From Galeruca laticollis (Eukaryota > Arthropoda > Insecta > Coleoptera > Chrysomelidae), in NCBI GenBank assembly GCA_963921935.1, contig OY998181.1:114968957-115032956 (forward strand): a DNA stretch of 64,000 bases, read 5' to 3'. Shown piece after piece: positions 11,600 to 22,800 of the stretch. The position numbers and the translations under genes were made by a program. Numbering within the stretch: the first letter of the stretch is position 1; each line of letters opens with the position of its first letter. The notes below the pieces were generated by a model, which did no database searches, was not told the origin of the DNA, and saw nothing but the letters and a program-made list of their open reading frames with translations.

Positions 11600-12640
11600 A
11601 GTCGGTTTTGGTGAATTACTTTTGGTTTTCCGTTGGAGATCTTGCTTATGCGATATATAACATCATTGATCCTTTTCTTAATTAAGTATGGACCTTCCCA
11701 GGATTTTTGTAATTTTGAAGAAAATCCTTTTCTCCTCGTCGGGTTGTGTAACCATTCTTTGTCCCCTTCATTAAAACCCTTCTGTGGCCTGCGTGTCGTA
11801 CCGACTTTTCATTCTGTCCCTGGCAACTTGAAGATTTGTTCGAACTAATTCATGGATATCGTCCAGCCTTCTTCTCAATTGGATCACGTAGTTTTCGCCT
11901 GATAGATCTTCTCCAGGCCGACAACCAAATTCCAGGTCAAGTATAAACAGGATTTTTGCCGGTGTTTCACCCAAGGACTCATTGACGGCAGATCGATAAG
12001 CCAATGCGAATAGTGAAAGATACTGGTGCCAACCTCTCTGATGGCTGGATACTACTTTGGGCAGGTATTTTCCAATAGTCCTGTCATTCTCTCGACCATT
12101 CCATCTGACTGTGGCTGTAATGCTATTGTCCTGGTCTTCTTCATCCCCAGCTTCTCGCAAATTTCCTGGAATAGATGACTCTCGAAATTTCTTCCCTGGT
12201 TGCCGTGGACTTCCAGGGGCACTCCATATCGGCTGATAAATTCTTTTACCAATACAGCCGCAACAGTTGTGGCCTCTTGGTTTGGGATAGCGTAAATTTC
12301 CACCCACTTTGTAAAATAATCCATTACAACCAGTATGTATTTGCCACCATTTTCGGTTGTCGGAAATGGTCCAGCGATATCTAAAGCAGTCCTATCGAAA
12401 GGGCTTCCAACATTGTACTGATTCATGGGTGCCTTTCTCTTGCGATATGGTCCATTACTCGTAGCACAAGTCGTACCTTTCTTACACCTGTCTTTCACAT
12501 CATCGGATCTGTTCATCCAATAAAACCTTTCACGGACTCGCTGAAGGGTTTTCTTCACTTCCATATGACCACCCGATGGACCGTTTGCAGTACCTCAGCT
12601 ACCCTCGTTCTAGGGATAACCAGCTGTCTCCTCATCTCCG
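11600..12640 (-). pseudogene. gypsy integrase
   Basis: The H2C2 region begins near 12590 with VHGPSGGHMEVKKTLQRVRERFYW. The catalytic core follows: first Asp in TALDIAGPFPTTENGGKY, then EVHGNQGRNFES and the Glu in QPQSDGMVER. The second catalytic Asp normally in HSDQG is Asn here (HGNQG), which should abolish strand transfer. The frame shifts near 12100 and again near 11780. The C-terminal part (NESLGETPAKILF, then KSWEGPYLIKKRI and KVIHQNRLAPFEGD) leads without a stop into the macro domain. Confidence 0.87.
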
Positions 12641-12716
12641 AACCAACATCGTTTTCAAGGACTCTCTTCAACAGCCCTCCCTCCAGGACAAGGGAGTCTC
12701 ACTGAACCCAATAGGC

Positions 12717-13448
12717 CTAGAGTGTCGGTGAAAATCTTGACACTTCTTGCCAGGTAAGTCGCCGATTCTTCCATTGATGGATCATCTTCAGGTAACGATC
12801 ATTCTCCTGATCTTCTCTAATCCTGATGGGTGACCGTTCCTCGTTGACTACTGTAATTCTTGAAACTGCAACTTCCTTAGATTTCGACTTGTTGCATTGT
12901 GAATAGTCTACAGGGCATGACCATCTAGGCAAAGAGTTGGCTTTTCGGAGATTCTCATCAGCTGGATGTTCACCCCTGTCTGATTTCCCCTGCGATTGGA
13001 GTTCTTGAGTTACAGGAGTCTTGGGACGCTTAGACGGACTGCGTACGTGCTGTAGCTCGTTACACTTCCGGTATTTGATCTTCTTCGGCTTCTTGTCTGT
13101 CATACCTTTCAACAAATTGACGATCTGGTCAAGTTTGTCATCGTCATCTTCTTCCTGCATGGTCCTACCTTTGTTGTACCGCGAGCCGTTCGTGGCTGCT
13201 TTGCATTTAAGAGGTTCTTGGTTTGCTGGAGTCGTAGGACGCTTACACGAACTGCGCGCATGCTCTAGCTCGACACAATTACAGCACCTGATCTTCTTCG
13301 GCTTCACGTCTACCATACCTTTCAACAGGTTGACGATCTGGTCAATTCTGTCATCGTCACCTTTTTCCTGCATGGTCCTACCTTTGCTGTATCCCGAAAC
13401 CATCGTGGCTGCTTCATATTCAAGAGCAGCAGTCAATGCATCGACCAA
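12717..13448 (-). pseudogene. gypsy gag zinc-knuckle segment, tandemly duplicated, fused to pre-integrase spacer
   Basis: The frame contains two successive copies of a segment of about 75 residues, each with KGRTMQE, an acidic run, DQIVNLLKGM, KPKKI and a CCHC-like knuckle. The first knuckle reads CCNCVELEHARSSC and the second, YRKCNELQHVRSPS, has lost Cys ligands. After the second copy the protein passes directly into the region that normally precedes the integrase (DRYLKMIHQWKNRRLTWQEV). That is the breakpoint of a large deletion removing protease, RT and RNase H. Confidence 0.8.
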
Positions 13449-13522
13449 TATTTTAGGATGGGCTTATCGAAGCGTCTTCTCCATATCGTGGTCACATAAG
13501 CCGTCAATAAAGGCCTGGATGC

Positions 13523-14396
13523 CTAAACATTCCATCGTTCTCTGGTGCTGATGGATAAGCAAATCGAACGGGCAATATCCATTTCATACTCTTGAAGGGT
13601 TTTGTCACGTTTCCGCCTTCGGTTCTTCACCTGGAATCTGTACAAATGTTCCAATTGTTCGTGACCGTATCTCATGTCCAGCTTCTTTTTCACCTGCTCG
13701 AAGTCATCCGCTTCTTCCAGAGGTATCGTCTGAAGTACATCTAAGGCATCTCCCCGAAGCGCGATAGTTGACAATTATTCACTCTAGCGGCTGCTTCAAA
13801 CTGTTCCACATAATTGGTCCACAACATTTTTCTATCGAACGTTGGGGCCTTGACTCGGGTGAAACTACCAATGTCTTCTAACATAGGGGGTGTTTCTGGC
13901 TTGCAGATCTTGATCTTCTTTTGTTCTGCCGGCGTGTCTTGTATTCTTAAATCGGCAATCTCCTTAATTTTCTCGTCCATCTGATTTTCCATCGCTGTCA
14001 TCTTATTTTCGATTTCAGATTTTAGAGACAAAATTTCATTTTTAACGTCAGCGGCAATCTCGTTTTTCATTATTAAGATATGGGCAGATATATCGTTCTC
14101 CAAAGTAGAAATCTTGTCGTCAATATTAACAGAAATGTCGTTCTTCCTACCAGAAATATTGTTTTGCACATTCGTTGAAATTTTCTCTTCCATGGCAGAA
14201 ATCTTCTCGTCCATGCTAGCAGAAATTGACGAGATCAAGGTGGAAGCCTCGTCATTGAATAAAAATTATTCTGGATCAAACCCGTCATTTTCCAGTGCCA
14301 CTTTAAGTCTTTCTACTAATTCACTTTTCTTGCCGGACGTTTCCAACTCACGATCTTCCAATTCTGCTCTTGATTCCGCCACTTTCTTGGCCATTT
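13523..14396 (-). pseudogene. gypsy gag with N-terminal SAP-like motif
   Basis: Reading starts at an ATG at 14396. The first 40 residues fit a SAP DNA-binding motif (LEDRELETSGKKSELVERL). After one in-frame stop near 14268 comes a long heptad-rich coiled coil (14238-13920; repeated DEKIS, NDIS, NEI and NKM units). The capsid-like part follows: APTFDRKMLWTNYVEQFEAAA, then after a frameshift RGDALDVLQTIP and DKTLQEYEMDIARS. Gag forms the particle that packages element RNA. This copy is broken by at least one stop and two frameshifts. Confidence 0.82.
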
Positions 14397-14420
14397 TCAC
14401 GTAGCAATTTATCTATATTA

Positions 14421-14437
14421 CCCCATACCTGACACCA
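14421..14437 (-). promoter_or_regulatory. primer binding site of the gypsy element
   Basis: On the minus strand, one base after the 5' LTR, the sequence reads tggtgtcaggtatgggg. It begins with TGG, complementary to a tRNA 3' CCA end, as expected for a minus-strand primer site. I cannot assign the tRNA species with confidence. Confidence 0.7.
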
Positions 14438-14438
14438 A

Positions 14439-14897
14439 TGTAATGTTTTTCTAATTTATTTGAAACGTAAACGGGTCGGATTAACTTTAAACACACGGTA
14501 TGGCTACTTACTTGATTTATTTATTCACTACACTATTCATTACTTATGTACACAGTATATTCACTTAAACTAATTTATATTAACAGTTCATTAATTTATT
14601 CTCACTTATTTACTTGTTCATTTCACGAGATCACTTTATCAACTATATTAACTCGCGCTCGTCGGTCCCTTATATATTAGTGCCTTGTTTACTAGATCAT
14701 TCTAGATTGTGGCTTACACAAAAGCAATTGGCTCTGGCTTTTTCTAGATAAGACTGGTCACAAAAACAATATCTAGATAAGATAATCACAATGGTAAACA
14801 ATTCATCCCTGCGCATCCGCCATAATTTGAACTTCTTTCATATCTGACTTAGACAGAGTCGGATTCAGGGACTATACCAATGTGCTGTTTCGTAACA
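14439..14897 (-). repeat. gypsy 5' LTR
   Basis: This 459-bp LTR is the partner of 10466-10922 and is followed by the GTAC target duplication. It should hold the promoter of the element; no TATA box can be chosen with confidence. Confidence 0.92.
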
Positions 14898-14901
14898 GTA
14901 C

Positions 14902-15949
14902 TCTAGAAGAATTTGTAAAGTTGGAACTCGATACGCACGTAGCAACGTAGCAAAAAGTGAGCCATATCAAATGCAATTATACAAAAATTACGCATCTTGA
15001 TCTTTTAATAGTTTTTTCTTATATTTGTCTCTTTATTTAGTTCACCTCATTTACTCCTTCTTTGGTCTCGATCGGAATTCGTTATATTCTGGCATATCAT
15101 TTGATATTCTTTCCGTATTTAGTAGCGTGAAATGTCTCTATAACATGTCTCCATTTTCATATATTGGAATTCTGTTGAGTCCCTAGACTTCTGGTCCTGT
15201 AATATTCCTTTCATTAATGATTATATGTAGTCTAATATCAACTCATTTTCATCTTTTGATATACCTACTGTTATATTCTCTTCCTTTTGAGAATGTTAGG
15301 CCTTCACTCCATTATTATAATAATTTGTTACCTCTCCTATTATAGTTGGTCAGTTCTGTTTTTCCATTTAATTATATTGTATGTGTTCCCGTCTTCTGTC
15401 ACTATATCTTCTACTTCTAACTTTTGAAGATGTACATCTTTCATTGATACCACTCTCCACCTTCAAATAATTTGAAACGTACATTTCTATCCTGTTTCAG
15501 TATTCTCTATACTTTTATTAGTCTTATCATTGTTTAAACCTCGTGGGAACAAAATTATTCGTGGTTAAGCACTTGGTTCAGAGTTAATTTGCTTTCCTGC
15601 ACTCTCGTAAAAAATCCAAGAAACAAATTTTCCATTAACGTCCACATAGACGCCATGTCTCATTTTTATACTTTTGACCAGAAATGGCAAAGAATATGTC
15701 AGTACTACTAAAAGTATGTGTTATCATCAAAATGTATCTTATTGGCTTTCTAATTGAACTCGCACCAAATTTGGAATTTTTTTTCCAGAAACTGGCCATG
15801 ACGCTTCCTAAATTTACTTGAATTTTTGCTATCTACTGCAAACAGTTACCATGCATTAAAAAGTTGAGTGAAATCATATAACAGAAATAAGTTGTTTTGT
15901 CGATGGGGTTTGTTCAGTTTTGACCACAAATTGTTTTGTGAGACATGCG
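14902..15949. other. AT-rich spacer, possible degraded non-LTR remnant
   Basis: No intact gene. Between about 15050 and 15500 the minus strand is purine-rich and reads charged residues in broken frames, similar in style to the non-LTR elements nearby, but no domain is recognisable. Left of the mariner-type element nothing else is visible. Confidence 0.35.
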
Positions 15950-16177
15950 TACACTGTGTTATTTATAAAATGCGACATAGGGTTTCCTGTACAAAACTGT
16001 CAAACGCGAGCTAACTTTTTTACCAAATAGCGTTCGTGAAAAATAATAACAGATTTGAAGAGGTCGTTAAAATATAAATTCAAATGCACTTTTAACTTTT
16101 TACTGAAAAAAATGCATAATTATGTTTTTAAAAGTCGTACGCCATTTTTTTAAAACTTTGGAATACTAAGGTCAGGT

Positions 16178-16256
16178 GCCGATGTGGCCGAGTTGGTACT
16201 TGGTACTTGAAATTCAAAGTTGAACGTAAAGGGTCGCGGTTCGCTCCCGCTGTGTG
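16178..16256 (+). repeat. tRNA-like sequence in the left TIR
   Basis: The stretch has a Pol III A box as in tRNA-Ser/Leu (tggccgagttgg, 16185-16196) and a B box (ggttcgctccc, 16238-16248) about 41 bp apart. A full cloverleaf is not convincing and no anticodon can be read. It is mirrored in the right TIR, so it belongs to the element. Confidence 0.65.
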
Positions 16257-16639
16257 TCCGAAATGTTTTTTTCTACGACAACCTCGATCAATGTTCGTTT
16301 TATAACCGTAACTTCAATCATAAACAAGCACATTTTGTACAGAATTTCATTTTTGTATTGGTTGCTAGGCAAGTTGCTAAGCAACAAATGCGAAATGGAA
16401 TATTTGATGAAATGTCAGCAAATCGTTTCTGTCAAAGTTTTAGTAGGTAACGAGTAATTTCATATTTGTTTTCTATTAAAACTATTAATTAAAATGGAAA
16501 CTGATAGTGATATTGACTTAGATTTGACACCTACAAACATGATAGAAGCAGCAAAGGTAACAACACTGAATGTGTTACCGGAAATGTCAAAGAGTATGTA
16601 TCAACGCGCTTATAACCTTGTATTAAACGTGAACGATAT

Positions 16640-16770
16640 GTTGCCATAGAAAAAGTATAGTATACAACTCGCAACAAAATGGCCATTTTGCACTCGTATG
16701 AATTGAAGCATTTGCCTTGGGCTCTTGCTTCAAATTTCATACTCGTGCAAAATGGGCATAATTTTGTGCT
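16640..16770. repeat. foldback sequence inside the mariner-type element
   Basis: Arms around ccattttgcactcgtatga and tcatactcgtgcaaaatggg pair across a short loop near 16716-16724. The leading part (agaaaaagtatagtatacaactcg) resembles that of the foldback at 17584-17690, so both belong to one MITE-like family. Confidence 0.65.
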
Positions 16771-17389
16771 TATTGCATAATGCATTATTTCATAATTTTT
16801 GTCCAAAAAGAAATTTTAAGTAGAGATATTCAAAATAAGACAATTTGTTTAGGTTACAAAATTATTTATTTAATTAAATGCTCAAATTGTTTTCCGTTTG
16901 CTGCTAAACAGTGTCATAAAAGTTCCGCCGTACATTATTAATAACAGTTCTACTAATTTTCCGACATTCATTAATAATAATACTTTTTCTACAACTACTA
17001 TGCAAAACACGCTTTTCTACACAAATTTTTATGCGCAAAGCAAGCCTTTTCATAATTAGTTTGATATCCGTTAGAAGAGTAATAATGTAGAGTGTGGGAA
17101 AAGTCACGTTATGGTACTTTTAGGCACGGAAATGTCACTTTGCCCGCGAAAATGTCAATGTCAAATTTTTTTGACAATACTTTATAGTGGATTTCTGGGT
17201 GTTCAAATTTTAAATTCAAACTATAAATTCTGTCGTCAAAGTAAGTCATAATTTTAAAGATTATATTTAGTTATTCAACCTATTATTATTTAGTGACCAA
17301 TGTACTTCATAATATAGAAAAATCGAAATAAAAAACTTAAAATAAAATAAAGCAGCGGAAAGACCTAAATACAGTATTTCATAATTGTT

Positions 17390-17457
17390 GCCGCGATAGC
17401 TTAGTGGAAAACACATCATCATTGGAACGAAGAGGCCCGGGTTCAAATCCTGTCGAC
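17390..17457 (+). repeat. tRNA-like sequence with T-run, internal to the mariner-type element
   Basis: A box gatagcttagtgg (17395-17407) and B box ggttcaaatcc (17440-17450) are spaced as in a tRNA gene, and a run of six T follows at about 17458, a possible Pol III terminator. The acceptor stem pairs poorly, so I call it a tRNA pseudogene or the head of a SINE, not a functional tRNA. Confidence 0.5.
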
Positions 17458-17583
17458 TTTTTTATTTATTTGCAATTTATTTAATCTTTAATTTTGGAAC
17501 TCTTAAATTCGTTCTGTTTAAGTTAAATAAAATACATATATAAGTTACTTTTTTCTATAATTAATAAACGTAGTTGTAGAAAA

Positions 17584-17690
17584 AATATTGTGTACAACTC
17601 GTACGCAAAGTACTTTTCCCACTCGCTGGATTTGCGCTCGTGGAAAAAGTTACGCTTTACGCACTTGTTGTACAAACTACTATTTCAATT
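17584..17690. repeat. second foldback sequence of the same family
   Basis: The stretch gtgtacaactcgtacgcaaag, continuing to ttcccactcg, pairs with cgctcgtggaaaaagtta through cgcacttgttgtacaaac. It has the same lead-in as the foldback at 16640 and the same orientation. Confidence 0.65.
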
Positions 17691-17699
17691 CATCTTCTG

Positions 17700-18590
17700 T
17701 CTCTGGTTCATATTCTGCTACCTCATTTTTTAGGAAATCCCCTAAAAATAAATCGGAGGTGTTAAATCTGGAGATCTTGCCGGCCAATTTATTGTACCCC
17801 CTCGACCTATCCACGTATTTGGGAAAACAGTATCAAGGTATTCCCGTACTTCCCTACTGGAATGAGCCGGACAACCATCATATTGATACCATACTGAAAC
17901 ATTTCTAGGTGCGGCATTTGCAATTTGGGCTCCTATTTTATTTTGGAGAAGATTAAAATATTCTTGGCCATTAGGACGTAAGGACCAATTATCACAAAAT
18001 ATGCCGGAGCATACGTTTACTTTTTTCTTGTATTAGGTATGAGACACATTTATTTTACATGAATTTACTGTATCCCAATACCTTTGATTTTGTTTGTTAG
18101 TTTTTCTCTTTAAAACAAAACTAGACTCGTCGGTAAAACAGATGTATCTTAAAAAATTCCTATTTCGGTTGGCTTGGTTTATCATAATTTCGCAGAAAAA
18201 TTGTCTATTAAAATAGTCTTGCTCAAAAAGTTCTTGCACATCATGAAGTTTGTAAGCTTTGAAGCCGTTTTTTTAGAACACTGTGTACTTTAAAAATACT
18301 AACATTTAAATCTCGTGCCACATGTCTAATGGTGGTCCCAGGGTTTTCGACAAAAGCCAACAGAATGGACAGGTCAATATCCATTAATGATGTTCGATTT
18401 CTTCGTCAGTGTTCCGGTTTTAGGCACAACGTTGTTTCAAATTGTTTAATAATTTGATGTATCCTGTGATGCGGTACATCAGTTGACCATTGGACATATT
18501 AAATAAAAATTGTTGAATATGGCGACTACTGTGACCGCCTTAATACATACGAACAATTTGCACAGTTTCTCCACAAGTAAGCATTTTACA
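17700..18590 (-). pseudogene. mariner-family transposase (DD37D type), frameshifted
   Basis: The minus strand reads a transposase in several frames. The N-terminal HTH begins MLTCGETVQIVRMY near 18590. The first catalytic Asp is in RYICFTDESSFVLKRKTNK (about 18150), the second in VWYQYDGCPAHSSREVREYL (about 17880), and the third in GTINWPARSPDLTPP (about 17770). Thirty-six residues lie between the second and third Asp, matching the DD37D (maT-like) group by the usual counting. A 68-codon frame at 18033-18239 is the longest intact piece. The enzyme would cut at the TIRs and insert at TA, but stops and frameshifts inactivate it. Confidence 0.8.
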
Positions 18591-19035
18591 ACGAGAAGAA
18601 AAATAAATAATACCTAATTGATAAGGATTAAAACCTACTAAAAATATAAACAATAAAATAGATTAAATAATGGGAAAACAGGAACAATTTTAAATAAAAT
18701 TATAACTATTAAAATAAATTAAAAATTATTAAAAATGAATCTAAACTTAAAAGAACAAATTAACTTACAAAAATATGGACAAACGAAACAAGAAATTACT
18801 CACAAGTACATTGAAATAACAAATCGAATCGCTTCAAAAATACTTATTCCCTTCAAAGATTACCAATTGTCAAGAAAATGACATTATTTGGAAGGCTACC
18901 TACTAGATTTTGCTTTTTAAAATTGATAGTAAATTGTCTGAACTTTTCTTTAAATAAATAAATAACTTTGCTTTATTTTAAAATTAATGGTTTTTAGATA
19001 CAAATTGTAAAAAAAGAATTAAAAACAAAAAACCT

Positions 19036-19121
19036 TCGTCACAGCGGGGGATCGAACCGTCATACTCCACATCTAACTTTCAAATTTCGCGTACCAAATA
19101 CCAATTCGGCCATCTCCGTCT
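19036..19121 (-). repeat. tRNA-like sequence in the right TIR
   Basis: On the minus strand the A box tggccgaattgg (19112-19101) and B box ggttcgatcc (19058-19049) lie in the same order as in the left TIR and are followed by a T-run (about 19028-19033). Together they resemble a tRNA-Leu/Ser-derived sequence. The middle part differs from the left copy by indels. Confidence 0.65.
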
Positions 19122-19874
19122 CGGTTATTTGTATTCGAAAGTGATATCAAAATGGACTACGACTTTTAAAAACATAATTATGCATTTTGTTATCAAACCA
19201 GACCGAACTTAAGAAAATTAAAAGTGCACTTGAATTTATTTTTTAACGACCTTCTCAAATCTGTTATAATTTCTCATGAACGATATTTGGTAAAAAAGTT
19301 AGCTCGGGTTTGACAGTTTTGTACAGGGAACCCTATGTCGCATTTTATAAATAACACAGTGTATATATTTCAGCAACTATCTCTGTAACAGTAAAATATC
19401 TCTCAGACATAAACAATGATTCAAAGGTGACTATTTCCTGCACTTTAGTACAGTAGACGTCCAAAGTTAGACAAAATTTCCACCAAATCTCAACCGATTT
19501 GGAGTGCATTGCACCACTCCTACGTAAAATTCCATTCACAGTTCTAATTTCAAGACTCTTTGTGCAAGTCATTGTAAAAATTGCGGAACAAACACGAGAT
19601 GAACTGACAAAATGGAATATTGTAAAGAAACTAAATAACGGTCGCTGCTCAAATTACGCGTCAGTTCACTTCAAAAATAATAATAGAACTTTTGGGAGAC
19701 TTGTTTAATAATCAATTTCTGATACGCTCTTCTCTGTATGTTTTAATTCGTTGATATATTTGGATGTCTCCTGTCTGGAATATTAGGTAAGTTTATGGAA
19801 CAATAATAAGTTTTTTGGGTCATAATATATATACCAGCACTACAGGCCTATCTGGCCCTCGGCTTCGAGATCTT

Positions 19875-22800
19875 TCACTCTCTCTCTCCCTTTTTCTCTA
19901 TTCCTCGCCTTGTTTTGCCAGTCCTTACTCCCACTGATCTCATGTCTCTCCTAACCTCCTCCAACCATTTCTTCCTTGGTCTTCCTCTTCTCTTTTTACC
20001 ACCTTCTCCCCCTTTCAGCACTCGTTTTACCCATTTATCTTCTGCCATTCTACCTATATGCCCTAACCATCTTGCTCTCTGTGCTTTTATTATATGGGTT
20101 ATACTTGGCTGATTACACAAATCTGATAATTCTCTGTTTGTTCTTCTTCTGTATATTCCATTTTCTTTTATTCCACCATAAATCTTTCTGAGCATTTTAC
20201 GTTCCCATATCTCTAATTTATTCTGCTCTTTTTTGTTCATTGTCCAGGTTTCACAAGCGTAGGTTACTGACGGTCTTATTATTGTTTAGTACATTCTTAT
20301 TTCAGCTGTTCGTGATATGTCTTTTGAGTTAAACATCTGTGATACCATTCCTGCTGCTTTACTGCCTTTTTGTTAACCTTTTTTCTATTTCCATTTCTTC
20401 GTCTCCTTTATATGTGATAGTGTCTCCCAAATATTCGATTTGTTCCACTTTTTCTATTTTGTAGCTTCTGTTTCCATTACAATTTATAATGATATCGTTT
20501 TTTTCATTATCCTTCATTACCATGTATTTTGTTTTTTTCTCGTTGATCACTAGACCATATTCTCTTGCCTTCTCTTCCAGTAGCTTAAATACGCTTAGCA
20601 GTTCTTTCCTGGATCTTGCCATAAGTACTATGTTGTCCGCATATGCTAGACACTGATGTTTATTCCCATAAATTAAACCTCGGGTTTTTATACCACTTTC
20701 TCTTAATATAATTTCCTGAACTAGGTTAAAGCGGGTTATGGATAATGGGTCTCCTTGTCTCAGATCTTCTCCTATCTTGAATTCGTTAGAAGTACTGCCC
20801 TCCAAAATTACTTTGCTCTCGGTTTTTCGTATGGTCATTTCCACTAGTCTTCACAATTTAGCTGGTATTTTTAACTTTCTCATTCCTCATAGATTTTTTT
20901 CTTTTTATCATAGGCCTGTCTGTAATCGATGAATAGCATATGCAGACTTAAATTTTGTTCGTAAGCATTCTCCTGAAGTTGTTTCATAATAAAAATTTGG
21001 TCTATTGTCGATTTACCTGCTTTAAAACCTCCTTGGTATTCTCCTACATTTTCATTGTGATATTTGTCTAATCGATTTTTAAGTATTTTTGCCAGAACAT
21101 TGTATGTTAAATCAAAAAGTGCTATTCCGCGGTAGTTATCGCATTCTTCCTTGGGACTTTTTTGTGGATTGGAATTATTAATGCCTTGTTCTAATTTTTA
21201 GGGATTTTTTCTTCTCGCTATACTTATTTCAACAACTGTCATATTCTCTCCGTTAATTGTTCGCCTCCATATTTTAAAATTTCTATTGGAATATTGTTTT
21301 CTCCTGCACTCTTATTATTCTTCATATGTTTTAAGCATTCTGTCACCTCCAGTTTTTTTGGGACCGTTATGGCTAGATCTTCCTCATCACAATTTTCTTC
21401 CTCCGATTCATTATAATTTTCGCCTAGTTTCTCCTCACCATCATTTAGTAATTCTTCAAAATACTGTGCAAATCTATTTATTTTTTTCTTCCCTATCCCC
21501 TATTAGATATCCCTCTTTGCTTTCCAAAAAATGAGGTGCTTTTCGGTTGTGGCCTTTCCCTTCTCTTATTTCATAATTAAAATGTCTCACTTCTTTATTT
21601 TTATAAGCTTCTTCGATTTTTAATAATTCCCTTTCAAAGTAATTTCTTTTGTTCTTTCTGCATATTTGCTTAACTTCTTTCCTTGCTTTTTTATACTCTA
21701 GTCTATTTTCTTTACTGTTTTCTTTTAATAGTCTTTTTCTGATTTTATTTCTTTTTCCCAACGCCTGTTTACATTGTTCATTAAACCACTTATCTTTTTA
21801 TCTTCCCTTGGGGCTCCCTAGTGTCCCATTTGTTACATCTCTCATTACAGTTTCTGTCTGTGACGCAAGGTCTTAAATTTAATTCTCTATTGATGTCTTG
21901 TTGGAAATGATTTACTGTGGTCTCGTCCTTCAATTTTTCTGAATCGTATTTTTTCCGTTTTTTATTATCTTGCTCAATTCTAGGTGGCTTATCTTGTTTC
22001 AGTTTTGTAATTACTAAAAAGTGGTCACTATCCGCATCAGCTATAACTTCGTACATCTGTTACCCTTTTTAAGTGCTTCATTTCTATTGAGACGTGATCT
22101 ATTTGGTTTTTTGTTATGCCATTTGGTGATAACCAGGTTTCCTTGTGGATGTTCTTATGGTCAAATGACGTGCTTACTATTTTCATTTTATTTTCTACAG
22201 CAAATTCTATGAGTCGTTTGCCATTATCATTACTGAGTGCGTGTCTACTTTTTCCTCCCGTTACTTTACTATACTCTTCTTCTTGTCCGACTTTTGCCTT
22301 CATATCTCCTACTACACATTTAACATCAAATTTCGGAATTTTATTGACTGCTTGTTCCAGTTCTTCATAGAACTTTGTTTTCGTGTCTCCATCTTTGCCT
22401 TCAGAAGGGGTATGCGCATTAACTAATGTCGTTTTCCTGTGTTTTCCCTTGATTCTTATTCTACATAGTCTATCTGATACTCCCTCAAAATCTATAATAT
22501 TTGCTTTAAGTTGACTGCTTACTATAAACCCTATACCCAGCATTCTATTATCTACTCCACTATTAAAGAACATATAATCGTCTATCTTTGTAATTACTCA
22601 CCCTTTTTGTTTAGTTTCTTGTATTGCTAACACATCTAATTTGTATTTTCGCATTTCATTGATCAAGTGTTCCATGGCCCCCTCCTCAAATGTACCCCTC
22701 ACGTTCCATGTTCCTATTCTCATTTCATATTGTTTTTCTTTTTGTTTTCTTTTAACGCTGGAGTTTACCTTAAGTTGTTGCTTTTCTGTAATCATTTTAT

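Larger units (their letters stand above)
10466..14897 (-). mobile_element. Ty3/gypsy LTR retrotransposon, internally deleted, with macro-domain cargo
   Basis: The element is complete at its ends: two LTRs of about 457 and 459 bp (10466-10922, 14439-14897), each beginning TGTAATG and ending GTAACA on the plus strand, flanked by a GTAC target duplication (10462-10465, 14898-14901). A PBS lies beside the 5' LTR and a purine-rich tract beside the 3' LTR, giving minus orientation. Between them are a SAP-headed gag, a duplicated zinc-knuckle segment, an integrase and a macro domain with a CCCH finger. Protease, RT and RNase H are missing, so it would have needed enzymes from another element. Visible LTR differences and frameshifts indicate an old copy. 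Confidence 0.92.
15952..19361 (-). mobile_element. mariner-type element (DD37D) with long TIRs carrying tRNA-like sequence
   Basis: The element starts CACTGTGTTATT (15952) and ends with its reverse complement (to 19361), flanked by TA on both sides (15950-15951, 19362-19363). The inverted repeats are exceptionally long, roughly 310-330 bp each (15952 to about 16260; about 19030 to 19361), with indels between them. Inside is a decayed mariner-family transposase on the minus strand (18590 to 17700), plus two foldback sequences and a further tRNA-like stretch. The length of 3410 bp exceeds the 1.3-2 kb usual for the family, partly from internal insertions. Confidence 0.82.

Noticed and set aside
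13021..13551. A 176-codon plus-strand frame with an internal repeat
   Set aside because: It is antisense to the duplicated zinc-knuckle segment of the gypsy gag; the repeat comes from that duplication.
17390..17457. A functional tRNA gene
   Set aside because: The A and B boxes are good but the acceptor stem does not pair, and no proper anticodon loop can be drawn.
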